From: Ornithoclostridium sp944380285
GTDB taxonomy: Bacteria; Bacillota; Clostridia; Christensenellales; UBA3700
DNA length: 64,000 nt
Assembly: GCA_963931165.1 (NCBI GenBank)
Contig: OZ006985.1
Coordinates: 1,116,001-1,180,000 of the forward strand
Direction of reading: 5' to 3'
The notes under the pieces are model-generated. The model worked only from the letters and a program-made list of their open reading frames with translations. It made no database searches and was not told where the DNA came from. Of this stretch, positions 1 through 7,232 are shown one piece after another; the stretch's first letter is position 1; each line of letters begins with the position of its first letter. The translations under genes and the position numbers were made by a program.

Positions 1-1
1 C

Positions 2-349
2 ATCTACCAAGGCGTGACGCTGGGCGGCACCGGCAAGCAGACGGGCAAGCGCCATCCTACGATCGAGGACAACGTGATGATCAGCTCGGGCGCAAAGGTG
101 CTGGGCGCGATCACGATAGGGCACGACAGCAAGATAGGCGCCGGCAGCGTGGTGCTCAAAGACGTGCCGCCGCACAGCACGGTCGTGGGCGTGCCGGGCA
201 GGGTGGTCAGGTTGCAGGGCGAAAAGGTCGAAGACCTCGACCAGCAGCGTCTGCCCGACCCCGTGCGCGACGAGATAGACAAGCTGCGCGCGAGGATAGA
301 ACAGCTCGAGAAGTCGCTCGGCAACGGCGGCGGCGAGGACGCGGAATAG
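2..349 (+). CDS. cysE: Serine O-acetyltransferase, C-terminal part (5' cut by window edge)
   Basis: Only the last 115 codons are present; the reading frame is open from base 2. CysE transfers acetyl from acetyl-CoA to L-serine, making O-acetylserine for cysteine synthesis in the cytoplasm. The visible part is the left-handed beta-helix end of the hexapeptide-repeat family: GVTLGGTGKQTGKRHPTIED, then GAKVLGAITIGHDSKIGAGSVVLKDVPPHSTVVGVPGRVV, which is the typical acetyl-CoA-binding and cap segment. A charged tail rich in R and E (DKLRARIEQLEKSL) follows. cysS lies 48 bp downstream on the same strand, the common cysE-cysS pairing that couples cysteine synthesis to its tRNA charging. Confidence 0.93.
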   Translation: MYQGVTLGGTGKQTGKRHPTIEDNVMISSGAKVLGAITIGHDSKIGAGSVVLKDVPPHSTVVGVPGRVVRLQGEKVEDLDQQRLPDPVRDEIDKLRARIEQLEKSLGNGGGEDAE

Positions 350-397
350 CGTTTTACGCACACGGGCGCCAAAAAGTAATATCGAGAGGAAAGAGAT

Positions 398-1792
398 ATG
401 CTCAGGATCTACAACACTATGGACAGATGCAAGGAGGACTTTGTCCCCCTTTCGGACAAGAAGGTCACGATGTACAGCTGCGGACCGACGGTCTACAACT
501 ATGCGCACATCGGCAACTTGCGCACCTACATCTTCATGGACATCTTCCGCCGCACGCTCAAATATGACGGCTACAAGCTCAAAGGCGTGATGAACATCAC
601 GGACGTCGGGCACTTGATGTCGGACGGCGACGAGGGCGAGGACAAGATGGAGAAGGCTTCGCGCGAGCAAAAGAAGTCGCCTTACGAGATCGCGGAATAC
701 TACACCAAGATCTTTTTTGACGACCTTGCCAAGCTCAACATCGGCAAGCCCGAGATCATCGCCAAGGCGACCGACCACATCCCCGACATGATCAAATATG
801 TCGAGGCGTTGCTCGAAAAGGGCTATGCATACGAGATCGACGACGGCATCTATTTCGACATCGGCAAGTTCCCCGAATACGGCAAGCTGTCGCGGCTCAA
901 TTTGGACGAGCAGCAAGCCGGCGCGCGCGTCGAGGTCAATTCTCAAAAGCGTCACCCTGCCGACTTCGCGCTTTGGAAAAAGGCGGAGCCCAACCACATC
1001 ATGCAGTGGGACAGCCCGTGGGGCAAGGGGTATCCGGGCTGGCACATCGAGTGCTCGACGATGAGCCGCAAGTATTTGGGCGACGTGTTCGACATTCACA
1101 CGGGCGGCGTCGATCACATTCCCGTCCATCACGAGAACGAGATCGCGCAAAGCGAGGCGCTCGTCGGCAAGAAGACGGTCGACTATTGGGTGCACGGCGA
1201 GTTCATGTTGGTCAACAACGGCAAGATGAGCAAGTCGCTCGGCAACACCTACACGATCGCCGACCTTGAGAGCAGGGGCTACTCGGCGATGGATTTCCGC
1301 TACTTCTGCCTCAACACGCACTACCGCAAAAAGCTCAACTTTACATTTGAGGGATTGGACGCGGCAAAGACAGCTTATGCGCGTCTGCTCGCCGCATTGT
1401 ACAAGCACAAGATGTCGAGCGCGACGACCGACGCGGCGAAGCTCGATGGCTATCGCAAGCAATTTGCCGACGCGATAAACGACGATCTCAACATACCGCT
1501 CGCGATGGGCGTGCTGTGGACGGCGGTCAAGGAGCCGGCAAGCAAGGACATCTACGCGCTCGCGCTCGACTTTGACAAGGTGTTCGGGCTGTCGCTCGAC
1601 AAAGCCAAGCCCGAAGAGATCGCGCCTGCGGAGGATGTCCCCGATGAGATCAAGGAGCTCGCCGAGAGGCGCGCCGCCGCAAAGAAGGCGAAAAACTATG
1701 CCGAGGCGGACGCATTGCGCGCGCAGATCAACTCGCGCGGCTATTCCGTGACCGATACCAAGGACGGATATTCGCTCGCCAAGAACGCCTGA
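398..1792 (+). CDS. cysS: Cysteine--tRNA ligase
   Basis: Class I aminoacyl-tRNA synthetase that charges tRNA-Cys, 464 residues, normal length for CysRS. Visible family features are the N-terminal zinc/catalytic segment SCGPTVYNYAHIGN (HIGH-type signature HIGN, residues 28-42), the zinc-ligand region GWHIECSTMSRKYLG, the HTGGVDHIPVHHENE block, and KMSKS at about residue 277 (GKMSKSLGNT). The C-terminal anticodon-binding helices end in a short basic tail. The ATG is preceded by GAGAGGAAAGAG, a good ribosome-binding site. It closes the cysE-cysS unit and is followed directly by a strong intrinsic terminator. Confidence 0.97.
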   Translation: MLRIYNTMDRCKEDFVPLSDKKVTMYSCGPTVYNYAHIGNLRTYIFMDIFRRTLKYDGYKLKGVMNITDVGHLMSDGDEGEDKMEKASREQKKSPYEIAEYYTKIFFDDLAKLNIGKPEIIAKATDHIPDMIKYVEALLEKGYAYEIDDGIYFDIGKFPEYGKLSRLNLDEQQAGARVEVNSQKRHPADFALWKKAEPNHIMQWDSPWGKGYPGWHIECSTMSRKYLGDVFDIHTGGVDHIPVHHENEIAQSEALVGKKTVDYWVHGEFMLVNNGKMSKSLGNTYTIADLESRGYSAMDFRYFCLNTHYRKKLNFTFEGLDAAKTAYARLLAALYKHKMSSATTDAAKLDGYRKQFADAINDDLNIPLAMGVLWTAVKEPASKDIYALALDFDKVFGLSLDKAKPEEIAPAEDVPDEIKELAERRAAAKKAKNYAEADALRAQINSRGYSVTDTKDGYSLAKNA

Positions 1793-1807
1793 CATTGACA
1801 AAAACAA

Positions 1808-1838
1808 GGGACGCACCGTTTGGTGCGTCCCGTTTTTT
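1808..1838 (+). terminator. Intrinsic terminator of cysS
   Basis: GGGACGCACC and GGTGCGTCCC form a perfect 10-bp stem with a GTTT loop, followed by GTTTTTTG. It sits 16 bp after the cysS stop. The DUF2804 gene on the other strand ends 15 bp further on, so the hairpin may serve both convergent genes. Confidence 0.9.
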
Positions 1839-1852
1839 GTGTCATTTGTGCG

Positions 1853-2884
1853 TCACCACCGGTTGACGACCTTTTCGGCAAAGCCGGCGCAATTTTCAAA
1901 TTGCAGCTTGCTGCCGTCGTCCAGCACGACGTGCCCGGAGAAGTGTCCGAACACTTGATTTTGCGCGGTGCAGATTATTCCGACATTGGTGACGTCGCGG
2001 CGGTTGACCGCCGGGGTGAAGGTCATCTCCAATCGTCCCTCGTCGTCGGTGAAGTGCCACGGCTTCATCAAATCGGCTTTGCGTCCCTTGCCTGGGATGC
2101 CGAAGTCGACGTTGTTCAACTTGTGCGCTCTGCCGTTGACAAAGAACATGTTCTCCGTCGCCTGCGAGGTGTCGCCGAAGCCGTACCCCAAATTGAAGCC
2201 GATCGTGCCGCCGTTTTCGGTGCGGTGTTGCATCGAGCTCCAATACCAAGTGTTGGAGTAGGGCCAAACTCCGCGCCCCCAATCGAGTGTGCCCAGCGAC
2301 TTGGTCGCGTCGAGGACGGTCATCTCGTCGCCGATCTCGTAGTAGCCGCTCGCCGTCATGCAATTGACCTTGGCGTTGTAGTAGAACGCAAGGTCGTTGC
2401 CGGGGAAGGGCGTCGCGATGACCATCGCGTCGCGCGGCGGCTGCGAGAGGGTGATCTCGGCGAAGAAATTCTTGCCGTCCTTGAAGTTCTTGCACTCCGC
2501 CTTTATGCGCCGCGCCTTGCCGTCGTTGCGCATGGAGATCGCGATGTTGCCGCACTCAAAGCCTACGTCCCCCTTGTTGAAGTCGGACGGGAAGTTGTGC
2601 TTGCCGAACGGGAAGGGCGAGATGCCCGTCTTTGTGACAAAGTTTTTCTCCTTCAAGTCGACCAAACTTATGCTCGCCAAGGCGAGATACCCTATGTCGG
2701 ACAGCGTGAACGCCAGCGCGCGCTCGCCGTCCGAGACGAGATAGTAGTCCCACTCCTTGATGCGCCACTTGCTCGCCTTGATGTCGTCGCGGCGGTACGT
2801 CCGGGCATATTCCGTGGAATAGCCCGCCTGCAACAGCTTGCCTTGATCGTCCAAAAGTCTGCCCTTAGCCAAAACGTTTTGCAT
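1853..2884 (-). CDS. DUF2804 family protein
   Basis: Protein of 343 residues that I recognise as the DUF2804 family, found mostly in Bacillota and Actinomycetota and with no established function. The sequence is rich in aromatics and beta-strand patterns (for example WPYSNTWYWSS and GYGFGDTSQATENMFFVNG). It has no signal peptide or membrane segment, so it is probably cytosolic. The ATG at 2884 is chosen because GAGGTGAT lies just upstream; a TTG 18 nt further out would overlap that site. A promoter lies directly upstream. It is convergent with cysS and shares its strand with the AAA+ gene behind it, but has its own promoter. Confidence 0.85.
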   Translation of the reverse strand: MQNVLAKGRLLDDQGKLLQAGYSTEYARTYRRDDIKASKWRIKEWDYYLVSDGERALAFTLSDIGYLALASISLVDLKEKNFVTKTGISPFPFGKHNFPSDFNKGDVGFECGNIAISMRNDGKARRIKAECKNFKDGKNFFAEITLSQPPRDAMVIATPFPGNDLAFYYNAKVNCMTASGYYEIGDEMTVLDATKSLGTLDWGRGVWPYSNTWYWSSMQHRTENGGTIGFNLGYGFGDTSQATENMFFVNGRAHKLNNVDFGIPGKGRKADLMKPWHFTDDEGRLEMTFTPAVNRRDVTNVGIICTAQNQVFGHFSGHVVLDDGSKLQFENCAGFAEKVVNRW

Positions 2885-2892
2885 GATATCAC

Positions 2893-2930
2893 CTCGAGAC
2901 AATTATACAATATCTCGAGCGATTTGTAAA
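2893..2930 (-). promoter_or_regulatory. Promoter of the DUF2804 gene with inverted repeat around the -10
   Basis: On the minus strand TTTACA (2925-2930), a 17-bp spacer and TATAAT (2902-2907) form a sigma-A promoter. The 7-bp inverted repeat CTCGAGA/TCTCGAG (2893-2899 and 2913-2919) brackets the -10 box, as an operator would. No matching repressor can be assigned. Confidence 0.7.
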
Positions 2931-2937
2931 TACGTTT

Positions 2938-4368
2938 TTATTCGACGTCGACCTTGACGACGCCGCCGAGCGACGCGACGATCTCTTCGCAATCCGTCTT
3001 GAAGACGCTGCGCTTTTGAACGAGGATGGGGATGAGTCGTTTGATCAGCGAGGCGTTTGTTTCGACGATGTTCCTCGCCGTCTGCAAGCATTCGAAAGCG
3101 ATCTTGTCCAGCGCCGCGTTGATCGCGTCGATGCGCTGCGACATGTAGGGAAGATTTTGCGCTCTCGGTATCGAATAGCGCAGTTCGCTTCCGAGCAACC
3201 CGTTGTACGACATCCCCGTCATGACAGCGTCGGCGGAATAGAGAAGACGACCTATGTTGTCATACGTCTTGTTCAGCACGATCTCTTCCGCGGCAATGCC
3301 GCCCATCAATGCGCAGATCGCGTGCAGATAGTCCGATTTTGTGAAATAGAAGCCCGTTTCTTCGTCTTCGTCGTCATAGCAGTCGTCATCGTCGTCATCC
3401 TCGTCATCGTCGTTCTCGTCCCTGTCTTCCACCGCGCCGAAATCTATGCCGTCTTCGTTGTCATAGTAATCGTCGTGCTCTGCGATCAGACCGTTGAAAT
3501 AGAGATTGCACACCGTGTCGTCGCCGAGGCGGAGCAAATAGTCGCCGTCGTCGAAATTTTTCGCGACGACAAAGCATCCTATGTTGCGGCAGGCGTTGGC
3601 TATATCCGCCTGCGTGGGAGAAGGACGCGGAATATCTTCCGTTTTGTTCTCGAGGATGGTGTAGCGTATCAGCTGTTCAGACACGAACATATTCTCGTCC
3701 GAGTGCAGCACGCACTCATTGACCAATGTCTCGAGTGCGGCGCACGAAAATCCCGGGGTGAGTTTGGCAAGCTCTTCGGGCGCGATCTCAAAGCGGCAGC
3801 TCGTCTTGCCCATATACCTTTGAAGGATGTCGATGCGCGATGCATAGTCGGGATTGCCGATGTGGATCTTCTTGTCTATGCGCCCCGATCGAACGATGGA
3901 CTCAGGCAGACTTGCGTAGCGGTTGCATGTCGCAACGAAGATAAAGTTGCCGCTGCTGTCCATGCCGTCTATCGATGTCAGCAATTGAGTCAAGATCGCT
4001 CGTGACGTGTCGGTGTCGTAATCATCGACGGCGTTGGGCAGCATCTTGTCGATCTCGTCGAAGAAGATCATCGCGGGCTCTTTGGAGCGCGCGGCGGCGG
4101 CAAACGCTTTCCTGATCTGTTTCGAGATCGCGCGCCCGTCCGAAAAATTTTTTGCGTCGATGGTCAATACCTTGAGAGAACACGCGCTCGCCAGCACTTT
4201 GGCAAAAAGCGTCTTGCCCGTGCCTGTCTCACCGTAAAAAATGATGCCTTTGGGCAATTTGGCTCCCTTTTCGAGATAGGATCTTCTGTTGTTGATGATC
4301 TCGCAAAGTTTTTGCAACTCCTCTTTTTCGCGGGCATAGCCGGCGATGTCGTCAAATGTGTTTTTCAT
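2938..4368 (-). CDS. FtsH-like AAA+ ATPase with degenerate protease domain
   Basis: Protein of 476 residues from the ATG at 4368, chosen because GGAGGTG sits 6 nt upstream; a GTG 9 nt earlier overlaps that site. The AAA+ module carries Walker A GETGTGKT (about 46-53), Walker B IFFDEID (about 101-106), and a second region of homology ending RSGRIDKK with the arginine finger. The C-terminal third resembles the M41 peptidase fold of FtsH (FTKSDYLHAICALMGGIAAEEIV, then TGMSYNGLLG). However, the place where FtsH has HExxH reads NACRNIGCFVVA, with no zinc-binding histidines. A long acidic run (about residues 317-337) is inserted. There is no N-terminal membrane segment. I infer a cytosolic ATPase or unfoldase that has lost proteolysis; partners are unknown. 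Confidence 0.8.
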   Translation of the reverse strand: MKNTFDDIAGYAREKEELQKLCEIINNRRSYLEKGAKLPKGIIFYGETGTGKTLFAKVLASACSLKVLTIDAKNFSDGRAISKQIRKAFAAAARSKEPAMIFFDEIDKMLPNAVDDYDTDTSRAILTQLLTSIDGMDSSGNFIFVATCNRYASLPESIVRSGRIDKKIHIGNPDYASRIDILQRYMGKTSCRFEIAPEELAKLTPGFSCAALETLVNECVLHSDENMFVSEQLIRYTILENKTEDIPRPSPTQADIANACRNIGCFVVAKNFDDGDYLLRLGDDTVCNLYFNGLIAEHDDYYDNEDGIDFGAVEDRDENDDDEDDDDDDCYDDEDEETGFYFTKSDYLHAICALMGGIAAEEIVLNKTYDNIGRLLYSADAVMTGMSYNGLLGSELRYSIPRAQNLPYMSQRIDAINAALDKIAFECLQTARNIVETNASLIKRLIPILVQKRSVFKTDCEEIVASLGGVVKVDVE

Positions 4369-4454
4369 GTTGTCCACCTCCGTGTTTTTTTGACGCTTTC
4401 ATTCTACACCCATTCTTATCGGGGGCATATACCGCAATATTCAAAATTTTTTTG

Positions 4455-4513
4455 CCCCCTTTTTAGAGGGAACGTATGAGCAAAAACGCTTGATTTATGA
4501 CCCCTTTTTAGGG
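4455..4513. promoter_or_regulatory. Direct repeats and promoter ahead of the RHH/WYL regulator
   Basis: CCCCCTTTTTAGAGGG (4455-4470) and CCCCTTTTTAGGG (4501-4513) are near-copies 46 bp apart in the gap between the divergent AAA+ gene and the RHH/WYL gene. The second lies between a TTGATT and a TAAAAT box (4491-4519) that could form a promoter for the plus-strand gene. An autoregulatory operator for the downstream regulator is plausible but only inferred. Confidence 0.45.
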
Positions 4514-4536
4514 TAAAATGATTTCGGAGGATAGCT

Positions 4537-5526
4537 ATGGATGAAAAGATCAAGATCAGCGCTCCCAAGGCGCTCTACGATTTGTTGTGCAAGGATTGCG
4601 CCGACTTCAAGGTGACCAAAAAGGACGGGTCGCCCAACATGAATGCCTTTCTCAACATGGTGCTCGTCAACTTTTACGAGGAATTCGCGGGCGCGGAAGA
4701 GAAGCTCCGCGACGAGGTGAGGGCAGCGCTCGCCGACGTCCCGGATAGATATCGTGAGACGGCGTTTTTGAACGCGCTCAAAGTGTTCACAAAGCGGCAG
4801 ACCGATATCGACGACGGCGAGACGAAAGTCTTTGCCTTCAAGCCGACCAAGAATGCCGAAAAGGCCGTCGTCTACATAGAGAACATGTTGGCGCCCAACG
4901 AGTCGCTGTCGTCGTGCTATCGCAGGCTCTTTTCCGCCTATGCGCAAAAGAGGAAGAATTTGCGTGAGAGGATCGTCTTCAAGGAGAATCACCGCCTGCT
5001 CACCGAGGCGGCGGCAAAGGGCGTAAAGGTGTGCCTATCGCTGGTCACGGGCGGAGTGTCCAAGGACGCGTCCGTCTTTGCGGTCAGCGCGGCAAAGGAA
5101 GAGCTGTTCAACTATGTGCTCTTTTTCGACGGCAAACAAAACGTCACGGTGCGCCTCTCGTCCGTCCGCACGGTGTCTTTGCTTGCGGCAAAGAGCGAGA
5201 TCCCGCCGCAAAACGCCGCGCTCTTTGAGAGGCAGGTGGAGAGCGCGCCGCAATATCCGATGTACTCGTCCGATCGTGAACCGATCAATGTGCGCCTCAC
5301 CAACAAGGGCAAAGCGCTCTTTGACAAGATCTATCTCTATCGCCCGACGCCGAAGAGCGTCGACGGCGACGTCTACACCTTCGATTGTTCCGCCAATCAG
5401 GCGCTCTATTACTTTGAGCGCTTTGGCGACAGCGCGCTCATCCTCTCGCCGAAAAAGCTGGGCATCTTTATGCGCAACTACTACTTTTACGCCTACAAGG
5501 CATACCGCGACCGCTACCCGAGGTGA
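4537..5526 (+). CDS. RHH-type/WYL-like transcriptional regulator
   Basis: Protein of 329 residues. The first 45 residues (IKISAPKALYDLLCKDCADF...NMNAFLNMVLVNFYEEF) look like a ribbon-helix-helix DNA-binding segment. The middle (about 160-230) has the alternating strands of a WYL domain (RLLTEAAAKGVKVCLSLV...YVLFFDG..VTVRLSSVRTVSLL). The end (ERFGDSALILSPKKLGIFMRNYYFYAYKAYRDR) matches the WCX-like tail of WYL proteins. RHH-WYL-WCX proteins are ligand-responsive regulators, and some sit beside type VI CRISPR systems, but no cas gene is present here. GGAGG lies ahead of the ATG. The assignment rests on motif reading and is moderate. Confidence 0.6.
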   Translation: MDEKIKISAPKALYDLLCKDCADFKVTKKDGSPNMNAFLNMVLVNFYEEFAGAEEKLRDEVRAALADVPDRYRETAFLNALKVFTKRQTDIDDGETKVFAFKPTKNAEKAVVYIENMLAPNESLSSCYRRLFSAYAQKRKNLRERIVFKENHRLLTEAAAKGVKVCLSLVTGGVSKDASVFAVSAAKEELFNYVLFFDGKQNVTVRLSSVRTVSLLAAKSEIPPQNAALFERQVESAPQYPMYSSDREPINVRLTNKGKALFDKIYLYRPTPKSVDGDVYTFDCSANQALYYFERFGDSALILSPKKLGIFMRNYYFYAYKAYRDRYPR

Positions 5527-5643
5527 GGGGTGAGGGAGGACAAAAGGTCTTCGTTTGACGAAAAGAATGGGAATTTGTATAATTTCAAAGAGGTGAAAAG
5601 AGTGGTTTGATCTAATGAAAAGCGAGCCAAAAGAGCGAAAAAA

Positions 5644-5670
5644 ATATGAGGCAGAGAAGCGGCCTCATAT
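5644..5670 (+). terminator. Hairpin after the RHH/WYL gene
   Basis: ATATGAGGC and GCCTCATAT form a 9-bp stem with loop AGAGAAGCG, followed by ATTTTCG. It is the first stable hairpin after the regulator gene, about 120 bp from its stop, so a weak terminator is likely. Confidence 0.4.
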
Positions 5671-5703
5671 ATTTTCGCCAAAAGGGCGAGACTTCCGTCA
5701 GTG

Positions 5704-5830
5704 GTGCTTGTGACCGGACCGTAAGGAGCGAAACGCAGTGCAGCGACGGAATAGCGATTGCCGATAGGGAACGGCGAGATACGAGAGTATCGAGGCGCAA
5801 TCGCGTCACTATTTCGTTCTCCGGTGACAT
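5704..5830. repeat. Structured segment beginning with a tRNA-Leu 3'-end duplicate
   Basis: Bases 5704-5720 are identical to 5932-5948, the 3' end of the tRNA-Leu gene including its CCA. What follows is hairpin-rich: GCCGATAGGGAACGGC, GATACGAGAGTATC, and an outer GCGATTGC paired with GCAATCGC. No credible protein is encoded in 5527-5931. The arrangement looks like the remnant of an element once integrated at the tRNA 3' end, but no integrase is present. Confidence 0.45.
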
Positions 5831-5863
5831 AAACGGAGTGGAAAGCGATGGCGTAGGGCGAGC

Positions 5864-5897
5864 CGAAAAAAGGGAGTGGCACTTGTGCCAAACTCCC
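5864..5897 (-). terminator. Intrinsic terminator of tRNA-Leu
   Basis: Read on the minus strand, GGGAGT and ACTCCC with inner GGCAC/GTGCC form a long hairpin followed by TTTTTT. It lies about 35 nt beyond the CCA end of the tRNA. A second hairpin (CGCTTCAAGC...GCTTGAAGCG) lies between them. Confidence 0.8.
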
Positions 5898-5931
5898 GTT
5901 TTCGGATCGCTTCAAGCCGAGCTTGAAGCGC

Positions 5932-6016
5932 TGGTGCTTGTGACCGGACTCGAACCGGTACGGGTCCTCCCCGAGGGATTTTAAGTCCCTTGCGTCTGCC
6001 ATTTCGCCACACAAGC
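5932..6016 (-). tRNA. tRNA-Leu (anticodon UAA), CCA encoded
   Basis: On the minus strand the acceptor stem GCTTGTG pairs with CACAAGC, followed by discriminator A and encoded CCA. The D-arm reads GCGAAATGGCAGACGC. The anticodon stem AGGGA/TCCCT holds loop CTTAAAA, giving anticodon TAA. A long variable arm (CGGGGAGGACCCG) follows, as expected of a class II leucine tRNA, and the T-arm is CCGGTTCGAGTCCGG. Total 85 nt. Confidence 0.96.
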
Positions 6017-6135
6017 GCGCGTCATATCGTCTTATTATTTTACCACAGCGCGCGCACTTTTGCAATTGCGGAGCGCGGATTTTCGGCGCGAAAGAGAATT
6101 TCGAAAAAATTTTTCAAAAAAATTGCCCATACCTC

Positions 6136-6163
6136 TTGACAAAGCGAAAAAGTGTGGTATAAT
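6136..6163 (+). promoter_or_regulatory. Promoter of the ctsR operon
   Basis: TTGACA (6136-6141), a 16-bp spacer and TATAAT (6158-6163) form a near-consensus sigma-A promoter 44 bp before the ctsR start. The likely CtsR site lies just downstream, where bound repressor would block initiation. Confidence 0.85.
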
Positions 6164-6172
6164 AAGGACGAA

Positions 6173-6189
6173 AGTCAAAGAAAGACTAA
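6173..6189 (+). promoter_or_regulatory. Probable CtsR operator
   Basis: AGTCAAA GAA AGACTAA resembles the CtsR heptad repeat (RGTCAAA-NAN-RGTCAAA). The first half is perfect; the second has two changes. Its position between the -10 box and ctsR fits autorepression of the operon, relieved by heat or protein stress. Confidence 0.65.
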
Positions 6190-6207
6190 TTTGACGGGAG
6201 GCAAAGT

Positions 6208-6660
6208 ATGGCTAACATATCCGATACGATAGAGCAATTCATCAAGTCGTTCTTCGGGGACAGCGACAGCATACAGCTTTCGCGCAATGATCTGGCGCAC
6301 TATTTCGGCGTCTCGCCGTCGCAGATCAGCTATGTGTTGACGACGCGGTTTTCGGTGGACAGAGGATATGTGATCGAGTCAAAGCGCGGCGGCGGAGGGA
6401 GCGTGACGGTCGCGAAGATCGTCGGCACAAAGGATGACTTTTTGCCTGAGCTGCTCAAACAGACGGACGCGCTCGACGCGTTGACGTTCAACAAGGCGGC
6501 GTCGATGACGGACAGGCTTGCGCGCGACGGCATCATCACGGACGGCGAGGCGGCGATCGTCAAGAGCGCGATCGGCGACAGGGCGCTCGCGGTGCCGATG
6601 GCGGACGCGTTAAGAAAGAATATTTTCAAGGAGATCCTTGTCGGATTGATCAGGAGGTAA
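6208..6660 (+). CDS. ctsR: Class III stress gene repressor CtsR
   Basis: Winged-helix repressor of protein-quality genes, 150 residues, full length for the family. The N-terminal DNA-binding part reads SDTIEQFIKSFFGDSDSIQLSRNDLAHYFGVSPSQISYVLTTRFSVDRGYVIESKRGGGGSV; the RGGGG wing is the heat-sensing and DNA-contacting hallmark of CtsR. The C-terminal half is the dimer and McsB-contact domain. The RBS GGGAGG is well placed. It is the first gene of ctsR-mcsA-mcsB-clpC with only 2 bp to mcsA, and is likely autoregulated through the site at 6173-6189. Confidence 0.95.
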   Translation: MANISDTIEQFIKSFFGDSDSIQLSRNDLAHYFGVSPSQISYVLTTRFSVDRGYVIESKRGGGGSVTVAKIVGTKDDFLPELLKQTDALDALTFNKAASMTDRLARDGIITDGEAAIVKSAIGDRALAVPMADALRKNIFKEILVGLIRR

Positions 6661-6662
6661 CT

Positions 6663-7232
6663 ATGGCGGACAACAAAGAACACATCTGCGACCTGTGTCA
6701 CAAGCGGTATGCGACCGGCTATGTGATGATGGGGACGGGCGGACATCAGATCGTCAAGTGGCTTTGCCCCGAGTGCGCCAAGCAGGTCAATGCGGGCGGC
6801 GGGTTTTTCGACGACGTATTGTCGGGGCTCGACAACGTCTTGCAGGCGATGATCCTCGGCAATCCGGTCAAGAGCGCCGATCCCGAGCACAAAAAGGCGC
6901 GCAGGGTATGCCCGGTGTGCGGAGCGACCGAGGAGGAGATCGCGTCGAACTACAAGTTCGGGTGCAGCGAGTGCTACAAGGTCTTTTACGATCTTGCGCA
7001 CAGCTATGTCGCACAGCTCGGCGGCAGTGAATACAAGGGCAAGGGTCCCGGCGCGAAGAAGGCGGCGAAAACGGACGACGGCGCCAAGCGCGAACAAAAC
7101 GCCAAGTCGCTTGCCGACTATGTCGAAGAGCTGCGCAAAAAGATGCACGAGGCGGGCGAGAGGGGAGATTACGATCTCGCGTCTCAGCTCAAACATCAAA
7201 TCGCCTCGCTCACGGGAGGTGACGGCAAATGA
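6663..7232 (+). CDS. mcsA: McsA, zinc-binding activator of the arginine kinase McsB
   Basis: Protein of 189 residues with two treble-clef type zinc sites, CDLC...CPEC (about residues 8-39) and CPVC...CSEC (about 80-106). A C-terminal UVR-type helical motif follows (SLADYVEELRKKMHEAGERGDYDLASQLKHQIASL). McsA activates McsB and modulates CtsR. The stop overlaps the mcsB start by 4 bp, so translation is coupled. The C-terminal UVR motif is also the usual ClpC-interacting element. Confidence 0.94.
   Translation: MADNKEHICDLCHKRYATGYVMMGTGGHQIVKWLCPECAKQVNAGGGFFDDVLSGLDNVLQAMILGNPVKSADPEHKKARRVCPVCGATEEEIASNYKFGCSECYKVFYDLAHSYVAQLGGSEYKGKGPGAKKAAKTDDGAKREQNAKSLADYVEELRKKMHEAGERGDYDLASQLKHQIASLTGGDGK

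Noticed and set aside
5644..6016. Prophage or ICE at tRNA-Leu
   Set aside because: Only a 17-bp duplicate and about 210 bp of non-coding sequence are present; no integrase or phage gene.
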